This document shows positions 1-12,600 of a stretch of DNA of 64,000 nt, piece by piece. This DNA is from Siphonodentalium dalli (Eukaryota > Mollusca > Scaphopoda > Gadilida > Siphonodentaliidae), in contig CP136067.1 of assembly GCA_032622095.1 (NCBI GenBank), positions 198,798,052-198,862,051 on the forward strand. Direction: 5' to 3'. How positions within the stretch are numbered: position 1 is the first letter of the stretch; each line of letters begins with the position of its first letter. Both the position numbers and the translations under genes were made by a program. The notes under the pieces are model-generated. The model made no database searches. It was not told the origin of the DNA and saw only the letters and a list, made by a program, of their open reading frames with translations.

Positions 1-600
1 TTGATTTCGTGGTTGAGCAAAACTACGAAATCAACGAATAACAAACCCCCACGAATTAAAACGATTTTACAGTATATATTCAGGCTGGTTTGCTTAAAAA
101 GTTCAAATTTTTTGAAAATCTTGCCTGACGCAACATGATAGTTGGAAAGTTTACACCTTATACAGCTCGAAATTGTTCTCATTGTTCGAATTTATAACCA
201 GTCATTAGTGGGGAAATTTATTGTGTAGGCCAACAGCAACGTATTTCTACTTTTGGTCAACATTGTTTGGTTTTAAATAGGCATCAGTTGGAAAGTTTCC
301 AACGTGGGGGGGGGGGGTGGTGGTAATGTTTAAGCATATGTTAAATTCTAAGTTAAATTTATATATCACGACTACATGTAATTTCCGACCGAATATCTTG
401 TAGTCAGGTATGTGGCTATTATTAAATGGCCGAACTGTTTAAGTTGGAAATATCTTGCCTGACACAACACCAGTTGGAAATCTTGCACTATTTATATCTG
501 GAAATAGTTCGAATTGTTCTAATTTCCAACCATTAGTTGGTGGGAATGTTATTTCTAAACCAACATCAACATATAACATATAACATTTTCTACATTTAGG
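1..600. repeat. Two diverged copies of a dispersed repeat
   Basis: No gene is visible. Sequence around 100-330 recurs around 440-600: both have a CTTGCCTGAC(G/A)CAACA motif, then a GTTGGAAA word, an AATTGTTCTxATT word and a CCAxxxATTAGT word. A third relative lies near 46040-46130. A short poly-G run sits at 306-317. Element class is not recognised. Confidence 0.5.
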
Positions 601-617
601 TCGGTACTGGCCATGCA

Positions 618-1107
618 TCAGTTGAACACTTTTCGGGGCTGACAAGTTGGACACTTTTCGGGGCTGACAGGTTGGACACTTTTCGGGGCTGACAGGTTGG
701 ACACTTTTCGGGGCTGACAGGTTGGACACATTTCGGGGCTGACAGGTTGACACTTTTTCGGGGCTGACAGGTTTGACACTATTCGGGGCTGACAGGTTGG
801 ACACTTTTCGAAGCTGACAGGTTGGACACTTTTCGGGGCTGACAGGTTGGACACTTTTCGGGGCTGACAGGTTGGACACTTTTCGGGGGTGACAGGTTGG
901 ACACTTTTCGGGGCTGACAGGTTGGACACTTTTCGGGGCTGACAGGTTGGACACTTTTCGGGGCTGACAGGTTGGAGAGTTTTCGGGGCTGACAGGTTGG
1001 ACACTTTTCGGGGCTGACAGGTTGGAGAGTTTTCGGGGCTGACAGGTTGGACACTTTTCGGGGCTGACAGGTTGGACACTTTTCGGGTTGACAGGTTGGA
1101 GAGTTTC
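618..1107. repeat. Minisatellite, 25-bp unit, about 19 copies
   Basis: The unit reads GACAGGTTGGACACTTTTCG followed by GGGCT. Because 25 is not a multiple of 3 and the unit lacks stops on the - strand, every - frame stays open and encodes the same 25-residue period. The resulting open frames of 91-233 codons are therefore a by-product of the repeat. Variants include GAGAGTTTTCGG and single-base changes. The next 800 bases hold nothing I recognise. Confidence 0.95.
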
Positions 1108-1903
1108 AGGTACTAGCTGGAAATTTCCATTCCGACACACGGGGGTGCAAATGGAACTTCGAGAATATAGAACTTTGGTCTGGCTTACGGGGATGCCATT
1201 ATTTCATGTTGGACACCCAAATGGAGACATTCTAGTCACGCCCCTGTATATAGTTTTTAGTGTAAACTGGGTAGGGGGTCAAAGTCTTCCCATAATTTAC
1301 ATTTGTTTGACTTTATTAAGGAGTTTTTATTTGCATTCCTCGTGGGCGTGGCGATCGACAGGCATGGGTTGAGAGAATGCACCACAAATCATAGGCACTC
1401 TCACAACTGTTACCAAACTTTTCAATAGTTGGAAAGAACAAATTTTGTGTAAAGATATTTATTTCTCTAAATCATGCACATGAAATTACAAAATTGTTTA
1501 ATATATAAAAATAATTCTGTGAGAGAATGGGATTTGGCAGAAAGTATGACGCTTATAGTAGCCACATCCCCAAAGATTATAACATTTAAATGTGGATGAT
1601 TTGTGTACAGGCGGATTGACTGTTGGCCACATAAACTCATCATATCAATTAAAAAAAAACGAATCCGTTGGTAGACAGACAGTGAATAATTTTGCTATGT
1701 GTCTACACTAGTTGGTGGCAGGCAGGTGAAAAAGAACGTCACAGAAGGGATTTATGCGATATTTCACAGAGATTTATTTCGTTTGTGGAGAATAATTGTG
1801 TTTTCAGAACCATTGCGACCTTATTATTACTTTCATACGGCACCACAAACTATTTCACTGAACAGTCACCCAGTGCTCCAAGAAAGAAGCAGTCACTTCT
1901 GTG
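1108..1903. other. Unannotated spacer between minisatellites
   Basis: AT-rich single-copy-looking sequence. Short open frames near 1088-1372 and 1692-1917 show no domain, no codon structure and no splice context that I can support. Confidence 0.5.
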
Positions 1904-1909
1904 ACAGTA

Positions 1910-4368
1910 TTGCATGATAGTGTTGTCGTGAGAGAGTAGTGCATGGCAGTGTTGTCGTGAGAGAGTATTGCATGGCAGTGTTGTCGTGAGAGAGTAGTGC
2001 ATGATAGTGTGGTCATGAGAGAGTATTGCATGGCAGTGTGGTCATGAGAGAGTATTGCATGATAGTGTTGTCGTGAGAGAGTAGTGCATGGCAGTGTGGC
2101 CGTGAGAGAGTATTGCATGATAGTGTGGTCATGAGAGAGTATTGCATGGCAGTGTGGTCATGAGAGAGTATTGCATGATAGTGTTGTCGTGAGAGAGTAG
2201 TGCATGGCAGTGTGGTCATGAGAGAGTATTGCATGGCAGTGTGGTCATGAGAGAGTATTGCATGATAGTGTTGTCGTGAGAGAGTAGTGCATGGCAGTGT
2301 GGCCGTGAGAGAGTATTGCATGATAGTGTGGTCGTGAGAGAGTATTGCATGGCAGTGTGGTCGTGAGAGAGTATTGCATGATAGTGTTGTCGTGAGAGAG
2401 TAGTGCATGGCAGTGTGGCCGTGAGAGAATATTGCATGGCAGTGTGGTCATGAGAGAGTATTGCATGATAGTGTGGTCATGAGAGAGTAGTGCATGGCAG
2501 TGTGGCCGTGAGAGAGTATTGCATGGCAGTGTGGTCATGAGAGAGTATTGCATGATAGTGTTGTCGTGAGAGAGTAGTGCATGGCAGTGTGGTCATGAGA
2601 GAGTATTGCATGGCAGTGTGGTCATGAGAGAGTATTGCATGATAGTGTTGTCGTGAGAGAGTAGTGCATGGCAGTGTGGCCGTGAGAGAGTATTGCATGG
2701 CAGTGTGGTCGTGAGAGAGTATTGCATGATAGTGTTGTCGTGAGAGAGTAGTGCATGGCAGTGTGGCCGTGAGAGAGTATTGCATGGCAGTGTGGTCATG
2801 AGAGAGTATTGCATGATAGTGTTGTCGTGAGAGAGTAGTGCATGGCAGTGTGGCCGTGAGAGAGTATTGCATGGCAGTGTGGTCGTGAGAGAGTATTGCA
2901 TGATAGTGTTGTCGTGAGAGAGTAGTGCATGGCAGTGTGGCCGTGAGAGAGTATTGCATGGCAGTGTGGTCATGAGAGAGTATTGCATGATAGTGTTGTC
3001 GTGAGAGAGTAGTGCATGGCAGTGTGGCCGTGAGAGAGTATTGCATGGCAGTGTGGTCGTGAGAGAGTATTGCATGATAGTGTTGTCGTGAGAGAGTAGT
3101 GCATGGCAGTGTGGCCGTGAGAGAGTATTGCATGGCAGTGTGGTCATGAGAGAGTATTGCATGATAGTGTTGTCGTGAGAGAGTAGTGCATGGCAGTGTG
3201 GCCGTGAGAGAGTATTGCATGGCAGTGTGGTCATGAGAGAGTATTGCATGATAGTGTTGTCGTGAGAGAGTAGTGCATGGCAGTGTGGCCGTGAGAGAGT
3301 ATTGCATGGCAGTGTGGTCGTGAGAGAGTATTGCATGATAGTGTTGTCGTGAGAGAGTAGTGCATGGCAGTGTGGCCGTGAGAGAGTATTGCATGGCAGT
3401 GTGGTCATGAGAGAGTATTGCATGATAGTGTTGTCGTGAGAGAGTAGTGCATGGCAGTGTGGCCGTGAGAGAGTATTGCATGGCAGTGTGGTCGTGAGAG
3501 AGTATTGCATGATAGTGTTGTCGTGAGAGAGTAGTGCATGGCAGTGTGGCCGTGAGAGAGTATTGCATGGCAGTGTGGTCATGAGAGAGTATTGCATGAT
3601 AGTGTTGTCGTGAGAGAGTAGTGCATGGCAGTGTGGCCGTGAGAGAGTATTGCATGGCAGTGTGGTCGTGAGAGAGTATTGCATGATAGTGTTGTCGTGA
3701 GAGAGTAGTGCATGGCAGTGTGGCCGTGAGAGTATTGCATGGCAGTGTGGTCGTGAGAGAGTATTGCATGATAGTGTTGTCGTGAGAGAGTAGTGCATGG
3801 CAGTGTGGCCGTGAGAGAGTATTGCATGGCAGTGTGGTCATGAGAGAGTATTGCATGATAGTGTTGTCGTGAGAGAGTAGTGCATGGCAGTGTGGCCGTG
3901 AGAGAGTATTGCATGGCAGTGTGGTCGTGAGAGAGTATTGCATGATAGTGTTGTCGTGAGAGAGTAGTGCATGGCAGTGTGGCCGTGAGAGAGTATTGCA
4001 TGGCAGTGTGGTCATGAGAGAGTATTGCATGATAGTGTTGTCGTGAGAGAGTAGTGCATGGCAGTGTGGCCGTGAGAGAGTATTGCATGGCAGTGTGGTC
4101 ATGAGAGAGTATTGCATGATAGTGTTGTCGTGAGAGAGTAGTGCATGGCAGTGTGGCCGTGAGAGAGTATTGCATGGCAGTGTGGTCGTGAGAGAGTAGT
4201 GCATGGCAATGTGGTCGTGACAGAGTATTGCATGGCAGTGTGGCCGTGAGAGAGTATTGCATGGCAGTGTGGTCGTGAGAGAGTAGTGCATGGCAATGTG
4301 GTCGTGACAGAGTATTGCATGGCAGTGTGGTCGTGAGAGAGTATTGCATGGCAGTGTTGTCGTTCCTG
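1910..4368. repeat. Minisatellite, 29-bp unit, about 85 copies, with 87/174-bp higher-order structure
   Basis: The basic unit is GCATGGCAGTGTGGTCGTGA then GAGAGTATT. Three variant monomers alternate in order (GTGGCCGTGAG, GTGGTC(A/G)TGAG, GTTGTCGTGAG with AGTAGTGCATGG), giving an 87-bp higher-order unit. In most of 2700-4100 the middle monomer alternates between TCGTG and TCATG, doubling the period to 174 bp. Exceptions occur at about 3142/3228 and 3662/3750. A 2-bp deletion near 3730 changes the reading frame. The 604-, 401- and 270-codon - strand frames across it are spurious because no frame contains a stop. Confidence 0.96.
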
Positions 4369-4759
4369 CATGGTCTATGGGGATACACCATGCCTTTACT
4401 TTGACTCTACAAGGGTATGTCCTTTTTGCATGGACTTTACATGGCTTTTACAAGAGTATATCATTGTCTACCGGACTTTACATTATTTTACCAGAGTTTA
4501 CCTGGTTATCAGCGTTGTGGACGTATCCGTACGCTGTTGTTATTCCTCAAATCCTGTAGCGGAGTGGGTGTGGTATATTGATTGCGAAGTTCCATTTAAC
4601 ATGAAATCATGCCGAGCAATTGATGAGACTCGTCCGAATGAATATGTTGCAAAGCATAATGTTGGAATCGATGCACATTTAGGACGGTCGAGCGAACACG
4701 TCGTATACTTTGCTTCTGAATCTCAAAGAAGAAATAGATCAGGTGAGAAAATTATACGC

Positions 4760-4985
4760 ACCATATCTCTTTCTATACCCCCTCTCTCTATCTCTCTCCA
4801 TCTCCCACCACTCTCTCTCCATCTCCCTCTCTCTCATTCCCTCTCTCTATATATATCTGACTCTCATTCTCTCTCTTTTCTCTCTCTCTCTCTCTCTCTC
4901 GGTATGTCTCTCTCCCTTTCTCTCTCTCCATCTCTAGTTACTTCTCTATCTCTCTCTTTCTTTCTCTCTGATTCATTTTCTTTTT
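4760..4985. repeat. CT-rich microsatellite
   Basis: Impure (CT)n/(TCTC)n tract with a short TATATATC interruption near 4848-4857. The open frames crossing it encode only Ser/Leu-rich low-complexity sequence. The preceding 4369-4760 is unrecognised. Confidence 0.9.
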
Positions 4986-5067
4986 TCCTCCACATAAATA
5001 ACCCGCGATGGCTTACGTCGTCGCTTTGACATCATAATTATAATATGGCTAATATGCTAACATACTA

Positions 5068-7136
5068 CAGTCATATTCTATACCCTGACTAATCTACCCG
5101 TGATGATTTATACCCTGACTAATCTGCCCGTGATGATTTATATCCTGACTAATCTACCCGTGATGATCTATACCCTGACTAATCTACCCGTGATGATTTA
5201 AACCCTGACTAATCTACCGTGATGAGTTATACCCTGATTAATCTACCCGCGATGATTTATGCCCTGACTAATCTACCCGCGATGATTTATACCCAGACTA
5301 ATCTACCCGCGATGATTTATACCCTGACTAATCTACCCGCGATGATTTATACCCTGACTAATCTACCCACGATGATCTATACCCTTCTACCCGTGATGAT
5401 TTATACCTGATTAATCTACCCGTGATGATTTATACCCTGACTAATCTAGTCATGATGACTTATACCCTGACTAATCTACTCGTGATGACTTATACCCTGA
5501 CTAATCTACTCTTGATGACTTATACCCTGACTAATCTACCCGTGATTATTTATACCCTGACTAATCTACCCGTGATTATTTATACCCTGACTAATCTACC
5601 CGTCATGATTTATACCCTGACTAATCTACCCGTGATTATATATACCCTGACTAATCTACCCGTGATGATTTATACCCTGACTAATCTACCCGTGTTGATG
5701 TATACCCTGATTAACCTACCCGTGGTGATTTATACCCTGACTAAACAACCCGTGATGATCTATACCCTGACTAATCCACCCGTGATTATCTATACCCTGA
5801 CTAATCTACCCGTGATGATTTATACCCTGACTAATCTACCCGTGATGATTTATACCCTGACTAATCTACCCGTGATGATTTATACTCTGACTAATCTACC
5901 TGTGAAGATTTGTACCCTGACTAATCTACCCGTCATGATTTATACCCTGACTAATCTACCCGTGATGATTTATACCCTGACTAATCTACCCGTGATGATT
6001 TATACTCTGCCAAATCTGCACGTGACAATTTATACCCTGATTAATCTACCCGTGATGATTTATACCCTGACTAATCTACCCGTGTTGATTTATACCCTGA
6101 CTAACCTACACGTGATGATTTATACCCTGACTAATCTGATCGTGATGATTTATACCCTGAATAATCTACACGTGATGAATTATACCCTGATTAATCTACC
6201 CATGGTGATTTATACCCTGACTAATCTACCCGTGATGATGTATACTCTGACTAGTCTACACGTGATGACTTATACCCTGACTAATCTACCCGTGATGATT
6301 TATACCCTGACTAATCTACCCGTGAAGATTTATACCCTGGCTAATCTACCCGTGATGATTTATACCCTGACTAATCTACCCATGGTGATTTATAGCCTGA
6401 CTAATCTACCCGTGATGATTTATACTCTGACTAATCTACCCGTGAAGATTTATACCCTGACAACTCTACCTGTGATAATTTATACCCTGACTAGTCTACC
6501 CGTGATGATTTATACCCTGACTAATCTACCCGTGATTATTTATACCCTGACTAGTCTACCCGTGATGATTTATACCTGACTAATATGCCCGTGATGATTC
6601 ATGTCCTGATTAATCTACCCGCGATGACTTATACCCTGACTAATCTACCCGTGATGATTTATACCCTGACTAATCTACCCGTGATGATTTATACCCTAAC
6701 TAATCTACCCGTGATGATTTATTCCATGACTTATCTACCCGTGATGATTTATACTCTGACTAATATACCCTTGAAGATTTATACCCTGACTAATCTACCC
6801 GTGGTGATCTATACCCTGACTAATCGACCCGTGATGATTTATACCCTGACTAATCTACCCGTAATGATTTATACTCTGACTAATCTACCCGTGATGATTT
6901 ATACCCTGACTAATATACCCGTGATGATTTATACTCTGACTAATATACCCGTGATGATTTATACTCTGACTAATATACCCGTGAAGATTTATACCCTGAC
7001 TAATATACCCGTGAAGATTTATACCCTGACTAATCTACCCATAATGATTTATACTCTGACTAATCTACCCATGATGATTTATACCTGACTAATCTGCCCG
7101 TGATGATTTATACCCTGACTAATCTACCCGTAATTA
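5068..7136. repeat. Minisatellite, 30-bp unit, about 69 copies
   Basis: The unit is TACCCTGACTAATCTACCCG followed by TGATGATTTA. The period is exactly ten codons and one + frame has no stops, so frames of 385 and 167 codons appear encoding a YTLTNLPVMI-like decapeptide. I do not think it is coding. The commonest differences between copies fall on the ATG codon and change the residue (to ATT, AAG, TTG, GTG), and there is no start context, signal peptide or flanking coding sequence. Small indels at the 5' end (5068-5420) and near 6580 break the frame. Confidence 0.93.
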
Positions 7137-8040
7137 TTTACAACAGAAATGATTTATAACTGTTTCATTAGAAAAAAAAACATATTGGCTACAACATACT
7201 AAAAGTCCAAATTGAAGATGCGATGCTTTTCGATAAAATATCCATATGATATATTATTTTAAACAGGAATGAGGGTTTTTCTCGATATCTGGACCGATTT
7301 GTGCAAGGGTCAAAGTTCAAAAGGTCAAATATCTTTTGTTGGAAAATGAACTGAATAAATAAAGTTCAGTATATGCTATATTATATGGCACAAATTCTTA
7401 TTGTGTCCATTTGAAATATTTTATTACGTTTTTCTGAACTCGCTAAATACAAGTGAAGTTGGTGTTCATATAAACTTAAAAACTGGCAACCAAAATGGCC
7501 GCGAGAATACTCAAAAGTTAAATGCTCTTCAAATAACCAATTAGATTGTTGACTTGCTCACATAATTTAGTCATTAACAAGTTTAAACCTACAAGCGATT
7601 AGTTGTAATATTCGAGATTCCAAACATGCAGTTACAACACCAACATACAAAATATAATTTAGCAGAGCTATGGGCTTTGTTCTGAGGATACCAATTGTGG
7701 CATATCAATTAGACTTATAGATACAAAACAATTTGACTTTATTACAGACAAAAGAGTGGATGGAAGAGCAAAGGTGAACAAATAAAATGTATTATGTTAT
7801 AATTACTAACAAGAATTGAAGTCAAGAATAAGAATTGAATGACAATTAAATTTATGAAATGCTAACTTCATGCTCAAACCACTCCGCTTTCGTTCATTGA
7901 AATCTGATACAACCGCTCCCTACCAGGCAACAATCACTGCTCACTTGTGAACAATCAATGTTTATGGCTCATTGAACAATAATTGTGTGAATTTCCCAAA
8001 ATATGTATATGTTTAGGCAACCGTAAACTGTTGTTCTAAG
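7137..8040. other. Intergenic AT-rich sequence
   Basis: No supported gene. An AAAATGGCCGCG word at about 7493-7504 resembles the motif that recurs in the large inverted repeats further downstream, but here it is isolated. Confidence 0.5.
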
Positions 8041-8084
8041 AGAGTATAGTCAGTTGCGATCATCACGTTCACGGACATCAAGCT

Positions 8085-8345
8085 TCCAATTTGGGTTCGC
8101 CACCCAATTTTGCCGGAGTTGTGGTCCTTGTCGGCTTAACATTTGCCAATTATTTTGGTTTCCCGATGATAACTTCAATTTTAGTTGTCTGACTGTTTTC
8201 AAATATTGTATATAGATTAGCCACATGGAAATACAGGTCAGATTCGAATTTGGATTCGGTCCGCCCGTTTTGCCGGAGTTATGGTCCTGGTGATAACTTT
8301 AGTTTTAGTTATTTCAAATTTGGTACATGGGTGCGAGCAGCCGTT
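8085..8345. repeat. Dispersed repeat, two diverged copies
   Basis: Both copies carry a TTTTGCCGGAGTT(G/A)TGGTCCT word (about 8109 and 8268) followed by GATAACTT(C/T)A(A/G)TTTTAGTT. The arrangement suggests a partial tandem duplication of an old element. The class is not recognised. Confidence 0.5.
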
Positions 8346-8665
8346 TTATCGGAAATTACGTCAAATAAAAATTAATATTGGATTGTTTAACTAATTGATT
8401 GCATCAAGCATTCAATATAGGTATATTCCATTCTAATAGCAATCGTTTCTAAATCAATATATTAATTCCCATCAATGGTGCGCATTTCCAAACCAATAGT
8501 CATATGAGTCATATTGTCATATGAGTAATCCATATGCGGATAGCCGTTTGGTCGGAAAATATGTCAAATAAAAATTAATAGTGGATTGTTTAACGAATTG
8601 CATGCACCAGACATTCAATATAGGTATATTCCATTTTAATAGCAATCTTTTCCAACCAATGATGT
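8345..8665. repeat. Direct repeat of about 105 bp, two copies
   Basis: 8346-8455 and 8555-8660 share GTCAAATAAAAATTAATA, TGGATTGTTTAAC and CATTCAATATAGGTATATTC in the same order with roughly 10 percent differences. Sequence onward to about 8990 repeats shorter ATTCCAATCAATAG-like words, consistent with a strongly degenerated tandem array. Confidence 0.65.
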
Positions 8666-9323
8666 CCATTTCCAAACCAATAGTCTTTCTTATATTCAAT
8701 ATGAGACAATTTCATTCTAATATATATAATTTTCTAATCAATGTTGATCGACGCACAATTGATGTTCTATTTCAATTCAATAGTATTCATATTCCAACCA
8801 ATATGTAATAACACGCTTCTAATACAGCAATAAATACAATATTGACTCAATTGTTCTACTACAGCTATCGCACATTTAATATACGTCGATTTCGTTTTAA
8901 TAGCATTTATATCAACATACGACAAATACGAAACTAACATTAGTCCAAGAAAATATAAGTCAACGCCCGAACTAATATGTCGATTTAAAATCAATAGACA
9001 AAATATGACAAACAAACGAGGCCACTACACACGATTCAACACTAAACACACACCATTGGTATTTGAAGAAGAATTGAGCATTTATTTCAGAAAAATCAAA
9101 TAACAACTCCGGGCAATGAATGTTCACAACGATCGTGACTTCGGACACACATATCTGCTCCAATCTACATTTTATACCGACACCGATACCGAATGATAGA
9201 GTGTGTTCATGTTTCTCCAAAGTTCCTGCTTATCAAGAGTCATTAATGGTACTGCTCTCCATTTTCAGGATACGCAAGTAAGAAAACCAGCGTTATTTGG
9301 CGCTCGTATATAAACAATCCAAA

Positions 9324-9630
9324 ATGAAGGTTGTTCTTGTTGCCATCTACATACTGGTAGACTCATGTCTTGCAGCAGAGGTTTCTCTTCGCTTTGAGCG
9401 GCTCATGGGTGTGGATGGAGTATTTAATCCTCAATATTTCGAAAAAATGGTTCGAGCAGGAGGGACAAGCAGTTTGTTTTGTGCTCACAAGTGCGCGAGG
9501 AATGGATGTGTGGCTTTTGTCCATAACAAGGGGAGGAAGACTTGTTATTTCTACGATAGACCAATCGTCGCCAACAACCCAAGCAATGTGTTTGGTGAGA
9601 ATAGTGTCGCTTTCATCTTGAAACATGACG
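9324..9630 (+). CDS. Exon 1: signal peptide and PAN/apple-like module
   Basis: ATG at 9324 has A at -3 and opens a typical hydrophobic leader (MKVVLVAIYILVDSCLAA). The frame is also open upstream to 9297, but only from a TTG, so the ATG is preferred. The C-x3-C-x4-C-x11-C spacing followed by aromatic YFYD is PAN/apple-like, though shorter than a full apple domain. The coding part ends at a strong donor, GACG|GTGAGT, in phase 1; reading on meets a stop after ten codons. A TTTTCAG at 9262-9268 could be the acceptor of this exon from a 5' non-coding exon. A TATATAAA at about 9307 lies too near the ATG to be its TATA box. Confidence 0.8.
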
Positions 9631-12600
9631 GTGAGTACATGACCCAGCATGATAAATAGTTACGGCCCAGACATCTGTATACGTTGTGCATAAATCCAGA
9701 TTAAGTATTGAAAGTCATTTGATAAAGAATCTCTCTTGATCTATCGAACTTGGATTTAACATATCGTTATAGTCATTGCATATAGAAACTTAAACGTTAT
9801 TAAAGGGAGACTGTACCTTAATCCATGCAGCCATTCATGTGGTCATCAACTATACTCAACATATAATATCCAATAATGAATTAATGAGTCAAGAATGAAA
9901 GTTAAATACACTAACATACACAAGGAACCATGTATAACAATCTGATAGTTATACACTCAAAAATATTTCATCGTAATATTACGACAGAAACTGTTGGCAG
10001 CAATGGGACCATCAGTAACTGTCGTAAATTATGAGATCAACGAAATCTGACATTTACAAATTTGATCGTATATTTACAAAATGATCGCAATATTACGACA
10101 GAAACTGTTGGCAGCAATTGGACCATCAGAAACTATCTTAAAATAATTACATAATCGTAATGTGAATTTACGGTTTAGTCGTAAAATTACATGGTCAATG
10201 TAATCTGACATTTACAGAATCTGAGAACTTGGTGTGAATTGAACTGTGGTGGGTCTCAAGCCTATCTACCCCTCCACATTATAAACAAATGACAATAAAT
10301 GACATAAGTAGCTTGAGGATGATTGTGATCCATCTTACCACAGAAAATTCAACCAGGTTCACATGTGCTCAATGTCTGCAATAAATCTACAATTATAGAT
10401 CAAAATTCAATTTCCATTGCCTAATTGTCATGAAATCGACCTTTCTCGTACAACAGAATTATGTAACAAAGTTACATGCCTTGAATATTTAACCTAATTA
10501 ATGTGGTTACCAAACTGTGCTTTCACCATGCCAAAAGATAAAAAAAACTTTGATAATTAACACCGAATTAGAATGTCATATGCTAGGACAGACATAGCCC
10601 TCAACGACCGGTATATGCCCCCGACCCCCGTAGGCATAATATGATAATAACATGGGAGGAACAGAGGAAACACTGACTATACTTACAAAATTATAATATA
10701 TATATATTTATTGTGGACCTCCAGTTTGGAGAAGAATATGTATAGTTCATGTAAATATAACAACAATATACAAAGTCGTGGGTTGATAATGTGATTATTG
10801 TCCTCGAATCACTTGGCACAAGATGAACAGAAATGTAGCAGTGTCGATAATTATTTTGTCAATGTGTTGTTCTATTTCCACCGGGTACTGCATGACGTCG
10901 GTGCCGAGTAGAAATGCCCAAAGTTCTATATCGCTTAACGAGTCTATATACAAAAAGGCGGCAACGCCGTATTGGTCAGTTATGCAATCCAGATAGTCGT
11001 TCCTCAGGACGACAGAACAGGGTGAATTACAGTGGCGGATTGCGTGTATTAACTCACAGTTATATGTATTTATACATGCACAACATGTCAAATTGTTACT
11101 GTATGTTGTCTTGTTCAGCAATAAGGCAAGATTTCGCAGTTGTTTATTATATCGTGGGTAATCTCGCAGGATTCTCCAAATGTTCCAACATGATGCTGGG
11201 TCTCCGTGCACAATTTTAAACACATCGAGGTTTATATCGACGGACACAGATCGGCACCATTCTCGATGATAGTTCTGTCTGACTGCTGTCTGCACAAGAT
11301 TTTTCCAAGAAGATTTCGTTGGGAATATTCCAGTTTTCACGTATGTTGTTAGCACATGATACAGGTCATAGAGATTTAATATTTCAATGATATCCGGGAC
11401 GAATCCAGTTGTTTGACGAGCGAAAAGGGTGAGCTGGAAACATTTCTGGAGAAAGATCGTAAGAGGTACCTGGTGTCCTTGATGCAGATGGATTAGTTCG
11501 GAGAGAAAATTTAGTTTGTTGATGTGTATCTCCGTCTCAAGCGGTATTAACCCAAGGAGACTCATCGCAACGTTAGTCGGGGTCCGAGTCGGGAGCGTTT
11601 GGATGTGTTTGACACATAAACGGTATGCCTTTTCCATTGAATACATGACAGTGTTGTTTGTGATATTCAGCAACTGACAACCATATAGAGCTTTTGGCAG
11701 CACGATTGATCCTAACAGATTTGCCATTGTTAGTGGTGTGCACGATTTGAGCAAACCTCTTCCAGCGATACTAAAGTACGATTTTCGTAACTTTTCCGAA
11801 AGAATTGAGCTCCGTGTTGTATCAGCTTGAAATTTGCACTGTTTGATTCCAAGATGAACACAGTTGTTGGATTCTGGAAGCGGTTGATCACCAAGAAACC
11901 ATTGTCTATCGTTGAGTTTATCTTGACGTTTTGTCTCGTTAAATACAACAATTGTGCTTTTCGTCGTTGAGAAATTAAATCTCCACTGCCGACTGTATCT
12001 GTAACAGATGTCGATGAGGCTATCAAGACCCGATTTCGTGAGTGATATCAGAGCAATATCGTCGGCCGCAGACGGCGAAGTACACGGAATTTCAGAGATG
12101 TGTAGGCCATTTCTGGATTTGGTCAAAGTTTCCAGCAAATCATTTATATACACAAGATAAAATAAGGGAGACGTCACTGCCCCTTGTCTTGTTCCTTGTA
12201 GAACGTCGAATGGTTCAGAAAGAGATCCGTTATATAGCACATGGCTTTTACAATATTGGTGCATATTTGTCACAAGTCACAGAATTTTTCCATTGAAACC
12301 CATGTCATGAAGTTTTATCAGAAGGCCCTCGTGCCATACACGATCAAAGGCCTTCTGCGAATCCAAGATGCACACATATGCTCGGGCATCAAGGTCATGG
12401 AGATACGAGATAGACTCTTGGAGAACGAATGAAGTCATGAGGCAGTTCACACCTTTCTGAAAACCATGTTGTAATTTATTAGGGAAATTTGAAAAGTGAC
12501 CGTCCGTGAGGAACCTGTTAAGCAGGATGCCTTCGAATACTTTGTACATAACTGGAAGCAGAGTGATAGCTCGATAGCTGTCAGGAATGGCGTGTGGTTT

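Noticed and set aside
439-1140. Cys-rich repeat protein (KCPTCQPRKVSNLSAPKSVQP)
   Set aside because: Artefact of the 25-bp minisatellite; the same 25-residue period appears in every - frame.
1855-4391. - strand open frames of up to 604 codons encoding HAILSHDHTA-like repeats
   Set aside because: The 29-bp unit has no stop in any - frame, and its length is not a multiple of three, so all frames stay open automatically. No start context or flanking domain exists.
4710-5029. Ser/Leu-rich membrane-like protein
   Set aside because: Translation of a CT microsatellite.
5219-7088. 385- and 167-codon + strand frames encoding a YTLTNLPVMI decapeptide repeat
   Set aside because: The frame is open only because the unit is 30 bp without a stop. 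Differences between copies are concentrated at a residue-changing position, and indels disrupt both ends.
618-7136. CRISPR-like array
   Set aside because: The repeats are contiguous with no unique spacers, and the sequence context is eukaryotic with no associated genes.
9297-9323. Upstream start for lectin exon 1
   Set aside because: The extension begins with TTG, not ATG. The ATG at 9324 has good context and begins the signal peptide directly.
9363-9650. - strand 95-codon frame opposite lectin exon 1
   Set aside because: Shadow of the real exon, without domain or splice support.
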